DNA of 64,000 bases, from the NCBI GenBank assembly GCA_037381915.1, contig JARRQJ010000001.1, forward strand, positions 1 to 64,000, given 5' to 3'. Below, in pieces: positions 27,401 to 37,271 of this stretch. The number at the start of each line of letters is the position of its first letter. Within the stretch, counting starts at the first letter, position 1. The DNA is from JARRQJ01 sp037381915 (GTDB taxonomy: Bacteria > Pseudomonadota > Gammaproteobacteria > DRLM01). Both the position numbers and the translations under genes were made by a program. The notes under the pieces are model-generated. The model had not been told where the DNA came from. It worked only from the letters and a program-made list of their open reading frames with translations, and searched no databases.

Positions 27401-28681
27401 TTGACGAGTCTCATCTTGCGCTATCTATACAGCTTATCGCTCTACCTGCTGGTTCCCTTCGTCGTCTTGAGACTGATCTGGCGCAGCTTCCGCGCGCCCG
27501 CCTATCGGCGGCGCTGGGCGGAGCGCTTCGGCTTCTTTGCCCGTTTGCCGGTGGAGGGCGCGGTATGGGTGCACGCGGTATCCGTCGGCGAGGTACAGGC
27601 GGCGTTGCCTTTGCTTGACTGGCTGCTGCAGGAACGGCAACTACCGGTGGTGGTGACGACTACCACGCCGACGGGTTCGGAAAGAGTCCGGCAGCAGCTG
27701 GGCGATCGGGTGTTTCACTTCTATGCCCCCTATGATCTGCCCGGCGCGGTGCGGCGTTTCCTCAAACGGGTCCGTCCTCGCGCGGTCATTATCATGGAGA
27801 CCGAGATCTGGCCCAATCTGTTTCATCGCTGCCGTTCTTACGGCATTCCGTTGATTCTCGCCAACGCGCGACTGTCGACGCACTCGGCGCGGGGCTACCG
27901 CCGGTTCCGCCGCCTGACCAGGGCCACCTTGGGCAATGTCACGGAACTGGCCGCCCAGGCGCGTCCCGATGCGGACCGTTTTATTGCGCTGGGGATGGAC
28001 GCCCAACACGTGCAAGTCACGGGCAATATCAAGTTCGATATTCAGCTCCCTGGAAACTTGCGTGATCGCGCGAGGCAATTGCGCGATGAATGGGGTGATC
28101 AGCGGCAGGTATGGGTCGCCGCCAGTACCCACGCGGGCGAGGAAGAGTTGGTGCTGAGTGCCTTCGACATGGTGCGCACGCGCCTGCCGCAGGCCTTGCT
28201 GATATTGGTGCCCCGCCACCCGGAACGCTTTGACAAGGTGGCGGAACTGTGTCAGCGGCGCGGCTACGCGGTGGCGCGTCGCAGCGAAGGAAAACCGCCC
28301 TTTGCCGCGGATGTCGCGGTGTTTCTCGGTGACACCATGGGGGAATTGCCGTTGTTTTACGCCAGCGCCGATGTGGCCTTTGTCGGCGGCAGCCTGGTGC
28401 CCACCGGCGGACACAATGTCCTGGAACCCGCGGCGCTGGGTATCCCGATTGTGGTGGGGCCCTATACCCATAACTTCCTGGAGATTACGCGGGCCTTGAT
28501 CTCTTACGGCGGCGGCGAGCGGATAGAGACTGTCACCGACCTGGCCACGGTGGTGGTGCGGTTCCTGGAAAACACCAAGCTGCGCGACGCGGCGGGTTCC
28601 TGCGGCCGCGAATTGGTAGAGCGCAATCGCGGCGCGCTGGCCAAGCTGGAGTCGATCCTGGATGCTTATGTGGCAGTCTAG
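27401..28681 (+). CDS. waaA: 3-deoxy-D-manno-octulosonic acid (Kdo) transferase
   Basis: Adds Kdo from CMP-Kdo to lipid IVA at the cytoplasmic face of the inner membrane. The 426-residue GT30 protein has an N-terminal membrane helix (YLYSLSLYLLVPFVVLRLIW), AVSVGEVQAALPLL, the METEIWPNL motif and the donor-site stretch GGSLVPTGGHNVLEPAA. No ATG is present; initiation must use TTG 27401 or TTG 27416. It ends convergently with the damaged tolC gene 34 bp away. Confidence 0.94.
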   Translation: MTSLILRYLYSLSLYLLVPFVVLRLIWRSFRAPAYRRRWAERFGFFARLPVEGAVWVHAVSVGEVQAALPLLDWLLQERQLPVVVTTTTPTGSERVRQQLGDRVFHFYAPYDLPGAVRRFLKRVRPRAVIIMETEIWPNLFHRCRSYGIPLILANARLSTHSARGYRRFRRLTRATLGNVTELAAQARPDADRFIALGMDAQHVQVTGNIKFDIQLPGNLRDRARQLRDEWGDQRQVWVAASTHAGEEELVLSAFDMVRTRLPQALLILVPRHPERFDKVAELCQRRGYAVARRSEGKPPFAADVAVFLGDTMGELPLFYASADVAFVGGSLVPTGGHNVLEPAALGIPIVVGPYTHNFLEITRALISYGGGERIETVTDLATVVVRFLENTKLRDAAGSCGRELVERNRGALAKLESILDAYVAV

Positions 28682-28715
28682 GGTGGTCAAAACTGACCGA
28701 TGCGTCGCGCGGCGA

Positions 28716-29923
28716 TCACTCTAACCAACGGTTGATCTGATCCACGTCGGCGGGGGTGAGCGTACCGGCGGCCTGCTTCAATTGCAGGGAACTGATGATG
28801 TACTGGTAACGGGCCTGCGCGTAGTTGCGTTGTGCGTTGAAAAGATCGCTTTGGCTTTTCAAGACGTCGACGATGGTGCGCGTGCCGACCTCATATCCGG
28901 CCTGGGTGGCGTCCAGGGCGCTTTGCGTGGAGACCAGGGCCTGCTTGAGGGCATTGACGCTGTTGATGGCGTCGAGCACGCTGAGATAGGCGCTGCGGGC
29001 CTGGCGATCGGTGGAGCGTCGTTGCTGTTCCAGCGCCTCCTTGGCCTGGGTCAAGCGATACACCGCGGCCTGTACCCGCGACGAGGTGCCGCCGCCCTGA
29101 TAAAGCGGCAGAGAGAATTGCAGGCCGATCTGGGTGTCGTTGGTGGTGCTGCCGCCGAACAAGCCGGCGCTCACGTCGCTGTAACCGTAACTGGCGACCG
29201 CATCCAGCTTGGGATAATGGCCGGCGCGATTCAGTTCTACATCTTCCCGCGCCTTGTCCACGGCGGCCTGCGCGGCGATGAGCTGGTAGTTTTGCTTCAG
29301 GGCGGTATCGACCCATTTTTTCACGTCGGCCGGTTCGGGTGACGGCAGGGTGATATCGTCTTTAAGCGGTTCCAGGGAGCCGTGGAATTTCCCCGTTACC
29401 TCACGCAATTGTTCCTTGGCGATCGCCAGCTGATTTTGCGCGGTGATCTCTTGCGCTACCGACAGGTCGTAGGCGGCCTTGGCTTCCTGCACGTCGGTGA
29501 TGGCGATCATGCCGACGTCGAAGCGTTGCTGGGCCTGTTCCAGTAGGTGTTGGTTGGATTTTTTTGCCGTTGTACGAACAGGTCACGGCGATAAAGGGCC
29601 TGGCTCAGGTTCAGGCTGTAGCCCTTGGTATTGTAATAAAACGTGGTCGGCTGAAAGCCGGGAAAAGGTGCGCCGCTGATGCTGGTGTATTCCTGGCGGT
29701 CGCGGGTCATTGAGGCGCCGAGGGATATTTGCGGGAGCAGTTGGGCCGTGGCCTGGGTCTTGGTCTCCGCCACCGCATGATAGGCGGCCTCGGCCTGGCG
29801 CAACTGGGGATCGCTGGCGGTGGCCAGTTTATAGATGTCCAACAGGTTGTCGGCGCTTGCCGCGGCGGGAAAAACGCACAGAGAGCACGCGATCGCCAAA
29901 CGGCGGTAGGCGGAGAGGGTCAT
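28716..29923 (-). pseudogene. tolC: TolC family outer membrane channel, disrupted by internal deletion and frameshift
   Basis: The N-terminal part (29923 inwards: signal peptide ending ASADN, then LLDIYKLATASDPQL and NLSQALYRRDLFVQ) and the C-terminal part (QAQQRFDVGMIAITDVQEAK to the stop at 28716) are both clear TolC sequence but lie in different frames. They meet at a run of seven T (29559-29565 on the plus strand). About 45-50 residues of the usual helical region between LYRRDLFVQ and the QRF(D/E)VG motif are absent, so this is more than a homopolymer error. Frame-corrected length is about 402 residues against roughly 450-490 in the family. Probably non-functional, unless assembly collapsed the region. 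Confidence 0.85.
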
Positions 29924-29936
29924 ATCCTATCCCTTA

Positions 29937-30257
29937 TCAGTAGGTCGGCATCTTCGGATCCACCTCGCAGGCCCAGGCATGGATGCCGCCGGCAAGATTG
30001 AGGACCTTGTCGAAGCCGACTTGTTCCAGGTAATTCGCAACCCGCGCGCTGCGCATGCCGTGATGGCAGATTACGATGGTCTCACGTTCCGGGTCCAACT
30101 GTTCCAAGGCGTGCGGAACCTGATTCATGGGGATATGGTGCGAGCCGGCGATGTGGCAGATGGCATATTCACCCGTTTCGCGCACATCCAACAGGAGCGG
30201 CGCCGGATCGGCGATCGTCAGATATTCTCGCAGTTCGTTTGCCGTGATTTCTAACAT
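29937..30257 (-). CDS. Rhodanese-like sulfurtransferase, single domain
   Basis: A 106-residue GlpE/PspE-size rhodanese with the persulfide cysteine C64 in the active loop CHHGMRS and the usual LLLDVRETGEYAICHIAGSHHIPM. Likely a cytoplasmic carrier of sulfane sulfur. ATG 30257 is chosen; the frame is open to 30401 but overlaps the methyltransferase gene. In pseudomonads a similar gene sits between the Pcm-like gene and tolC. Confidence 0.9.
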   Translation of the reverse strand: MLEITANELREYLTIADPAPLLLDVRETGEYAICHIAGSHHIPMNQVPHALEQLDPERETIVICHHGMRSARVANYLEQVGFDKVLNLAGGIHAWACEVDPKMPTY

Positions 30258-30322
30258 GCAGTGTTCCGAGCCTTGCGCTTGAGGCGGTTCCGCCCCGATT
30301 ATACTACGCTGTGCTCTTCGAG

Positions 30323-30985
30323 TTAAAAGACGAAACGCTGCGGTTGCGGGGCGTTGACCAGCGGCGGCAGAACGGTCTCGAACAAAGCCTGTTTGACCCA
30401 CCCCTGTTCTGCGGTGCGGGTGATGAGGTAGGCCTCCATCACCGGCTCCTGCCCGGTGATGACGAACAAACGTCCGCCCAGTTTTAGGCTTTGCAGAAAA
30501 TTGTCGGGCAGCGCCGGCAGGGAACCGGTGATGGCGATGACGTCGTAAGGGCCGTGACGATCCCAGCCGTTGACCGCATCGCCGTTTTCCAAGGTGACGT
30601 TGCCCAAACCGAGTTCGGCCAGCCTGCGACCTGCGTTCTCGATGAAATCGGGATAGATCTCCACGGAATAGACGTGTTTGCCGCTGTGCGCCAGCAGGGC
30701 GGTGACGTAGCCACTGCCGGTGCCCACCTCCAATATCGTGTCGGAGCTCTTGATGTTGAGGGCCTGCAGCATTCGCGCCTCTACCTTGGGGGCCATCATG
30801 ACCTGGCCATGGTCCAAGGGGACGTTGATGTCGGCATAGGCGAGTTTAAGATAGGCCGTGGGCACGAATTTGTCTCGCGGCAGGTCCTCGATTAGTTCCA
30901 AGACCCGTTGGTCCAGTACGTCCCAGGGCCGGATTTGTTGTTCGATCATGTTGTGGCGGGCCTGGGCCAGGTTCATGTTGCTCAT
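30323..30985 (-). CDS. Protein-L-isoaspartate O-methyltransferase family protein
   Basis: SAM-dependent methyltransferase of the Pcm family, 220 residues from ATG 30985 (a tandem ATG lies at 30988). Motif I is LEVGTGSGYVTALLA, preceded by the family region VPLDHGQVMMAPKVEARMLQAL. It differs from classical Pcm in the substrate region (ends PQPQRFVF), as do the pseudomonad homologues found between tolC and thiC. The true substrate is therefore uncertain. Confidence 0.88.
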   Translation of the reverse strand: MSNMNLAQARHNMIEQQIRPWDVLDQRVLELIEDLPRDKFVPTAYLKLAYADINVPLDHGQVMMAPKVEARMLQALNIKSSDTILEVGTGSGYVTALLAHSGKHVYSVEIYPDFIENAGRRLAELGLGNVTLENGDAVNGWDRHGPYDVIAITGSLPALPDNFLQSLKLGGRLFVITGQEPVMEAYLITRTAEQGWVKQALFETVLPPLVNAPQPQRFVF

Positions 30986-31126
30986 CATCCCTCAATCCTC
31001 GATACCAAAGCCCATCAAGATTAAGCGGTTTGCCGAATCTAGGCAAGGGAACCGCCGGTTTTGCCTTGCAAATGCGGCGCGCATGGATTAGCTTTGACCC
31101 TTTCTCCAACGGCGATCTGCCGTTGG

Positions 31127-31206
31127 CAGGCTAGGGGTGCCCGTGCCGGGCTGAGAAACACCCTCTGAACCTGATCCGGTTGATACCGGCGTAGGGAAGC
31201 CACAGC
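31127..31206 (+). promoter_or_regulatory. TPP riboswitch (THI element)
   Basis: Upstream of thiC the conserved blocks are present in order: GGGGTGC, GCTGAGA, a short ACCCTCT arm, AACCTGATCCGGTTGATACC and GGCGTAGGGAA. This is the thiamin pyrophosphate aptamer, which switches off thiC when TPP is plentiful. A hairpin CCAACGGC-GATCT-GCCGTTGG (31106-31126) stands just before it and may extend the leader structure. Confidence 0.97.
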
Positions 31207-31254
31207 TGATCGCCCCCTGCGTCCATATCACCCCAAGCCCTTGAGGATAGCGAT

Positions 31255-33135
<1,881 letters not shown>

Positions 33136-33153
33136 GGTCCACAAAAGCACCTG

Positions 33154-33192
33154 CGCCGCCTTCGTCCGGAGGAGAGAAGGGTGAAGGCGGCG
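33154..33192. terminator. Hairpin between thiC and the bolA-like gene
   Basis: CGCCGCCTTC (33154-33163) is complementary to GAAGGCGGCG (33183-33192) with a 19-base loop. It lies between convergent genes and could terminate either transcript, although no T tract follows. Confidence 0.45.
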
Positions 33193-33228
33193 GCTTACGG
33201 AACAACGGTGTTTCGAGTTCCCGCCTGC

Positions 33229-33492
33229 TCAGGGAATCCTGGCGGGTGGTTTTTGCTCTAGCCGGGCCCATTCCGCGGGGGTATGGGCCTTGACGCTCAG
33301 GGCGTGCAAGGCGCCGCTGCTCAGCTGGTCCGAGAAGCAGGCCAGGACCTGCTGCTGCCTCCTCACCGGTGGCATTTTTTCGAATCGTTCGCTCAAGACT
33401 ACTACGGAAAAATTGCAATCGGCGCCTTCCACCTCGATTGCGGCGTCCGGAAGTGCCCGCTTTATTTTTGCCTCCATTTCCGCTTTTTCCAT
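33229..33492 (-). CDS. BolA/IbaG family protein
   Basis: BolA-type proteins bind [2Fe-2S] clusters together with CGFS monothiol glutaredoxins. The 87-residue product from ATG 33492 has a KIKRALPDAAIEVEGADCNF strand-helix, FEKMPPVRRQQQVLACF and a C-terminal histidine in ALSVKAHTPAEW. An in-frame TTG at 33528 would add twelve residues. It is the last gene of the operon that includes the CGFS glutaredoxin, so the pair probably works together in Fe-S cluster trafficking. Confidence 0.88.
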   Translation of the reverse strand: MEKAEMEAKIKRALPDAAIEVEGADCNFSVVVLSERFEKMPPVRRQQQVLACFSDQLSSGALHALSVKAHTPAEWARLEQKPPARIP

Positions 33493-33541
33493 GGTCGTTT
33501 CCCGCGCGTTGCTGGTGTTTTCGGTCAAATCGAGCTGCCGC

Positions 33542-33865
33542 TCAATTCACGGCATCGTCGAGCATGGTCAGCAGCGAACCATCCTCGAGCATCGCGGCTA
33601 TGATATCGCTGCCGCCGACCAATTCGCCTTTGATGAACAATTGGGGAAACGTCGGCCATTGTGACACGGACGGTAATCGTGCCCGTATCTGGGGTGCCCG
33701 CAAGATATTCACGAACGCGAACGGTTTGCCCGTTTGCTTCAATGCCGCCACGGCGGTACCGGAAAACCCGCATTCCGGAATTTCTGGTGTGCCCTTCATG
33801 TACAGGATAACCGGATTCTCGGCCAGCTGACGACGGATGATTTCTTCTGTGCTTGGTTCGTTCAT
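33542..33865 (-). CDS. grxD: Monothiol glutaredoxin, Grx4/Grx5 type (CGFS)
   Basis: A 107-residue glutaredoxin with the monothiol active site CGFS (residues 32-35) and the glutathione-contact phrase QWPTFPQLFIKGELVGGSDI. Such proteins hold a bridging [2Fe-2S] cluster and pass it on, often with BolA. A strong AAGGAGA ribosome site precedes ATG 33865. Its operon partner is a rhodanese, and the pair resembles rhdN-grx5nif of the Azotobacter vinelandii minor nif cluster (from memory), so this copy may serve nitrogenase maturation rather than housekeeping. Confidence 0.92.
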   Translation of the reverse strand: MNEPSTEEIIRRQLAENPVILYMKGTPEIPECGFSGTAVAALKQTGKPFAFVNILRAPQIRARLPSVSQWPTFPQLFIKGELVGGSDIIAAMLEDGSLLTMLDDAVN

Positions 33866-33876
33866 GGGAATCTCCT

Positions 33877-34668
33877 TTAGGCAACGATCTGTTGACGTAT
33901 GCGTGCTCTCTCGGGGGTCATCGCACGCAGGAATTTCAGGATTTCAATATTGGCGGCGACCTCCAGGGCGCTGAAATCGTCCAGAGTCGTCAACGACACG
34001 TCGGCGCCGCGCTCCACCAGGCTCTTGACCATGGCGGTTTTGCCGGCGGAGGAGGCATAGATCAATGCGGTCGCGCCGTTATCGTTCTGGTTGTCGATAT
34101 CGATGCCGCTTTCCAGCAGCCCCTGAATGACGGCTTCCGATTCGCTCACGCATGCCATCCATAGGGCATTGTTGCCGTCTTGATTCTTGAGATTGCCCGA
34201 GGCCCCGGCCGCGAGTAGTTCTGTGCATAGCGCGACGGCGCCCTCGCGGGCTGCGCGCATCAATGCGGTATCATTGTTCGCGCCACGCTTGTCCACATTG
34301 CCGGGATCGAAACCGCGCTCGTTCATCCAGTCTAGCAGAGCCTCACTCAGTTCCGTCGCCGGTCTTGTCACCGTTTGAAACCAAGCTTCAAATCCACCGT
34401 CCAGACTGTAGCAATTCTTGAACCCGAAATCGGAAAACAATTGCGCCATGTCCTGGCTGGCATTGCCGTGATAGCAATAGATAAGGATCGGTATGTGTTT
34501 CGCCGTATGTTTTAGAAGGGCGGGAAGATTGCCGTCGCTCAAGTGCAAGGCCTTGGGATGATGATCCTCCAGGTAGAAGCGAATATCCCGCATGTCCAAT
34601 ACCAGCATATTGGTGTCCTTGATCATCTGTTCGGCTTGGGTCGCGGAGATGCATTGGTAGGTGAACAT
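33877..34668 (-). CDS. Rhodanese-ankyrin fusion protein
   Basis: A 263-residue two-domain protein. Residues 1-105 form a rhodanese domain with the persulfide cysteine C65 in the CYHGNAS loop (thiosulfate-type). Residues 130-250 hold about four ankyrin repeats (NNDTALMRAAREGA, GNNALWMACVSESEA, GATALIYASSAGKTA, DFSALEVAANIE), a protein-binding surface. GGGAGGA precedes ATG 34668. Rhodanese genes next to a CGFS glutaredoxin are known from nif clusters, where they are thought to supply sulfur to Fe-S assembly; that role is inferred here. Confidence 0.9.
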   Translation of the reverse strand: MFTYQCISATQAEQMIKDTNMLVLDMRDIRFYLEDHHPKALHLSDGNLPALLKHTAKHIPILIYCYHGNASQDMAQLFSDFGFKNCYSLDGGFEAWFQTVTRPATELSEALLDWMNERGFDPGNVDKRGANNDTALMRAAREGAVALCTELLAAGASGNLKNQDGNNALWMACVSESEAVIQGLLESGIDIDNQNDNGATALIYASSAGKTAMVKSLVERGADVSLTTLDDFSALEVAANIEILKFLRAMTPERARIRQQIVA

Positions 34669-34744
34669 CGGTCCTCCCGGTCAAGATTGATTCGCTGTTA
34701 AACCCTGCGGCATGTAAAGAGGGGGGTGCATAGATTCGAGGTTC

Positions 34745-34948
34745 CTATGCCTCGCTGGAGGCGATCGCCTGCTGTTTCCCGGCGGTGCCGCACTTGAGGC
34801 AGCGGAAAGACACGTCGAAGGCCTGGCCCGAGCAGGCATCCAGTTTGGTCTGTCGGCAGCCCTGGTTACCACATTGCGTGCACTTATATAAATGGCCACG
34901 GCACGGAAAGGCAAAGCCTCCCTTGCGTTCGCCGTCGCACAGTATCAT
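34745..34948 (-). CDS. Small cysteine-rich zinc-ribbon protein, with an in-frame amber codon near its probable original start
   Basis: A 67-residue protein with eight cysteines (C4, C16, C23, C26, C31, C39, C50, C53), including YKCTQCGNQGC and FRCLKCG pairs that look like two metal ribbons. ATG 34948 has only a weak ribosome site. Thirty bases upstream, ATG 34978 has an excellent AAGGAG and is in the same frame, but reads eight codons (SNYGAIK after Met) and then TAG at 34952-34954. Either the original N-terminus was lost to an amber mutation and translation restarts at 34948, or the eight-codon leader is deliberate. First gene of the operon continuing to the rhodanese-ankyrin gene. Confidence 0.7.
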   Translation of the reverse strand: MILCDGERKGGFAFPCRGHLYKCTQCGNQGCRQTKLDACSGQAFDVSFRCLKCGTAGKQQAIASSEA

Positions 34949-35056
34949 GTCCTATTTAATTGCCCCGTAATTCGACATTGCAATGCTCCTTGAATAGCTG
35001 ACTGATTAGCGAACTCACAAGCAACCGCACACGTTACAGTCCCATGGCTAATAAGT

Positions 35057-35075
35057 AGCAGGAACGATGCCAGCG
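35057..35075 (-). promoter_or_regulatory. Sigma54 promoter of the zinc-ribbon / rhodanese / grxD / bolA operon
   Basis: Read on the minus strand: GCTGGCATCGTTCCTGCTA, with GG and GC exactly ten bases apart and a consensus TGGCA block at -24. Transcription would start near 35046. The shared TGT-N10-ACA site is centred about 100 bp upstream, the usual distance for NifA. Confidence 0.75.
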
Positions 35076-35139
35076 CCGCACCGCCAGTTAATTGATTGGT
35101 TCTCATTACAAAATTACGAATAGCTGAAATGTGCGTTTT

Positions 35140-35155
35140 TGTCGCAAATATGACA
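35140..35155. promoter_or_regulatory. NifA-type upstream activator sequence, shared by divergent sigma54 promoters
   Basis: TGTCGCAAATATGACA fits TGT-N10-ACA, the NifA binding consensus, with extended TGTC/GACA symmetry. It lies about 76 bp before the predicted plus-strand start and about 101 bp before the minus-strand one. Related palindromes occur at 37112 and 44764. Confidence 0.75.
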
Positions 35156-35196
35156 AAGATGCAGGTTCATCTCACGGTAAGTTGTGGTCCCGCGGT

Positions 35197-35214
35197 ACGG
35201 CCTCAATATTGCAG
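35197..35214 (+). promoter_or_regulatory. Sigma54 promoter of the 35247 operon
   Basis: ACGGCCTCAATATTGCAG carries GG (35199-35200) and GC (35211-35212) ten bases apart with a consensus TTGCA at -12. Predicted start of transcription near 35224, 23 bases before the first ATG. Confidence 0.7.
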
Positions 35215-35246
35215 CTGATATTGGCACCGTTTCCAGGAGCCTATTC

Positions 35247-35609
35247 ATGATCGACGCCGCGAAAATTGCCGCCATCGAAGAGGCCGGCACCGCCGTACTG
35301 ACTCTCAGCGAAGGAGTGGAGAAGGACGAGTTCCTGCGTTCCCGCCTGACCCGCGCCGAGGTCCGCCGCCAGGTGCGAACCATCGCGGACGTGAGTCTCG
35401 AGATTCCCGCCATGGCACGGTCCGAGCTCGCGGAGATCGCTTGGGAGGGGTGGGCGTTCACCGCACGGCACTTGCACGCCGGTGGCGACGATGGTGAGGT
35501 GTTGTGGCGTGCCGTCACCACCTTGATTCCCGCGACCCTGAGCTGGCTCAGGGTCTACCGCCACAACCAACCGGACTTGTTTATCGCCGCCATCGCGGCT
35601 AGAGAATAG
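35247..35609 (+). CDS. Unknown helical protein, 120 residues
   Basis: Not recognised. The 120-residue product looks almost wholly alpha-helical (AAKIAAIEEAGTAVLTLSEG, LRSRLTRAEVRRQVRTIADV, then LWRAVTTLIPATLSWLRVYR). It has no cysteine and no membrane segment. AGGAG precedes ATG 35247. It is the first gene after a well-formed sigma54 promoter with a NifA-type activator site, which is the best clue to its role. Codon use matches its neighbours. Confidence 0.82.
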   Translation: MIDAAKIAAIEEAGTAVLTLSEGVEKDEFLRSRLTRAEVRRQVRTIADVSLEIPAMARSELAEIAWEGWAFTARHLHAGGDDGEVLWRAVTTLIPATLSWLRVYRHNQPDLFIAAIAARE

Positions 35610-35684
35610 GCATTGTTCTTGCTTTGTCTACTGGTGTGATGCCCTGCGTCATACATTTTGTCGTTTATGCCACAAGGAGTGCCC

Positions 35685-35915
35685 ATGCCCATCTACGAAT
35701 ACCATTGCGGCGGTTGCCGGCGTGAATTCGAACTCCTGATCCGCGGTGGCGATGAGCCAGTGTGTCCCGAGTGCGGCAGTCGAGAGCTGGAAAAGCTCGT
35801 CTCCAGGCCCGCGCCTCCTCCGCAATCCCCCGGGATTATCGCCCGCGGCCGCTCCCAGGCGGCCAAAGAGGGGCATTTCAGCAATTACAGCACAGCGGAG
35901 AAGCGGCGCATCTGA
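35685..35915 (+). CDS. FmdB family zinc-ribbon protein
   Basis: A 76-residue FmdB-type putative regulator. The N-terminus MPIYEYHCGGC and a second CPECG pair give four metal ligands (C8, C11, C27, C30); the tail is Arg/Ser-rich and unstructured. Its biochemical role is unproved. CAAGGAG precedes ATG 35685. It lies 75 bp after the helical protein and 25 bp before the amine oxidase gene, so all three are likely one transcript. Confidence 0.85.
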   Translation: MPIYEYHCGGCRREFELLIRGGDEPVCPECGSRELEKLVSRPAPPPQSPGIIARGRSQAAKEGHFSNYSTAEKRRI

Positions 35916-35940
35916 CGCCCGCCATCCGCGCCGCAGAGTC

Positions 35941-37056
35941 ATGACCGCTGCTTTGGACAAGACCGGCTTGGATACCGTGATCGTCGGAGGCGGCCTGTGC
36001 GGACTCGCCCTGGCCGACAGCCTGCAAAACCTGGGACGCGATTGGGCGCTCTACGAGGCCCGCCCCCGCCTGGGCGGCCGCATCCGTTCGCAACGCAGCA
36101 CGGCCACCGGCGCCATGGTCGATCTGGGTCCGACCTGGTTCTGGCCCCACGCCGATCCGCTCATGGCGGGATTGGTTGGCGAACTGGGGTTGGCAAACTT
36201 TCGCCAACACGACGACGGTACCGTCGTTGAACTCAAAGCGGTGGACAAGAGTCCGGAAAGACTGGGCGCCCCCGACCTGCACGGTGGCGCCCAACGCCTT
36301 GCCGGTGGCATGGCAGCGCTGGTGGACGCGTTGGCCGCGCGCCTGCCGGCGGAACGCCTGCGCCTGGAGCACACGTTGCTCGCGGTCGCCGATCGTGGTG
36401 AGCACGTGGAACTGACTTTCAGTCACGGCGCGGCCCGTCACACGGTGCTGGCTCGCCGCGTGGTGCTCGCTGTCCCGCCGCGCTTGCTGGAGAAGCGGGT
36501 ACGCTTCGCGCCGGATTTGCCCACCAAGCTGCGCCACACCATGCGTGATACCCCCACCTGGATGGCCTCGGCGGCCAAGGCGGTGGTCGCCTATCCCAGT
36601 CCCTACTGGCGCAGCGCAGGCCACTCAGGCAATGCCTTCGTCACCCATGAACAGGCGGTGCTAGCCGAGATTTTCGACGCCTGCGCCGACGGCGGCGACC
36701 TGGCCGCCCTCGGGGGCTTCCTGGTCCTGTCACCTGCGCAGCGCGAGTCTTTCCAGCGGGGCTTGCCCATGCTGATCCACAGCCAGATCACCCAGGTCTT
36801 CGGCGAGCCGCCGGCACCGGGGGAGCTGCATTATCAGGATTGGGCCGGCGAAGAACATATCTGCTGCGATCTGGATCGCAGCGATCCGGCCCAAGGCGAT
36901 TATCCTTACGGCAACTTGCTGCTCATCCAGGCGCTGTGGGACGACAAGCTCTATCTGGGTGGTTCAGAGACAGCCGTCCAAGGAGGCGGTCGTCTGGAGG
37001 GAGCGCTGGTCGCCGCCAAGCGGTTGCGGCGTGCCCTCAGCGCCATGCCCCCTTGA
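35941..37056 (+). CDS. FAD-dependent amine oxidase family protein
   Basis: A 371-residue flavoprotein of the flavin-containing amine oxidase/phytoene-desaturase fold. The dinucleotide motif DTVIVGGGLCGLALADSL starts at about residue 10, followed by the GG motif RPRLGGRIRS and, near the end, YPYGNLLLIQ and DDKLYLGGSET. The family oxidises amines or unsaturated bonds; the substrate here is unknown. ATG 35941 is selected since the upstream open frame overlaps fmdB. Its place in the presumed NifA regulon suggests a redox or oxygen-consuming function, which is inference. Confidence 0.83.
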   Translation: MTAALDKTGLDTVIVGGGLCGLALADSLQNLGRDWALYEARPRLGGRIRSQRSTATGAMVDLGPTWFWPHADPLMAGLVGELGLANFRQHDDGTVVELKAVDKSPERLGAPDLHGGAQRLAGGMAALVDALAARLPAERLRLEHTLLAVADRGEHVELTFSHGAARHTVLARRVVLAVPPRLLEKRVRFAPDLPTKLRHTMRDTPTWMASAAKAVVAYPSPYWRSAGHSGNAFVTHEQAVLAEIFDACADGGDLAALGGFLVLSPAQRESFQRGLPMLIHSQITQVFGEPPAPGELHYQDWAGEEHICCDLDRSDPAQGDYPYGNLLLIQALWDDKLYLGGSETAVQGGGRLEGALVAAKRLRRALSAMPP

Positions 37057-37111
37057 TCAAGCTGCACGGCCCGGCATCCTTTTTGCTCCCTATATCCAAT
37101 ACCGGATTGTT

Positions 37112-37127
37112 TGTCGGTTTTGCGACA
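37112..37127. promoter_or_regulatory. NifA-type upstream activator sequence
   Basis: TGTCGGTTTTGCGACA matches TGT-N10-ACA with TGTCG/CGACA arms. It lies 145 bp before the AAA+ ATPase gene, in the only sizeable gap of the plus-strand block. Confidence 0.7.
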
Positions 37128-37198
37128 TCGAGATGTACGAGGTCTTGAGGCTGTCAGCAGTGTTGTGTGAGACGGCCCCGCGTGCACGATGACCTGCC

Positions 37199-37215
37199 GA
37201 TGCCTGCTCCTTGCG
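37199..37215 (+). promoter_or_regulatory. Weak sigma54-like element before the AAA+ gene
   Basis: GATGCCTGCTCCTTGCG has a good TTGC at -12 but TG instead of GG at the -24 position. It lies about 85 bp after the activator palindrome, as expected. A GG-N10-GC further on (about 37230-37243) has poor flanks. Confidence 0.35.
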
Positions 37216-37271
37216 GTTATTTTTCCCTAGCGGGAGCGCGGTGAGCCGGACTCGGATTTGGAGATGAGGTA

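Noticed and set aside
34952..34954. Recoding of TAG (for example as pyrrolysine)
   Set aside because: No pyl genes or recoding signal seen; reinitiation at the next ATG is simpler.
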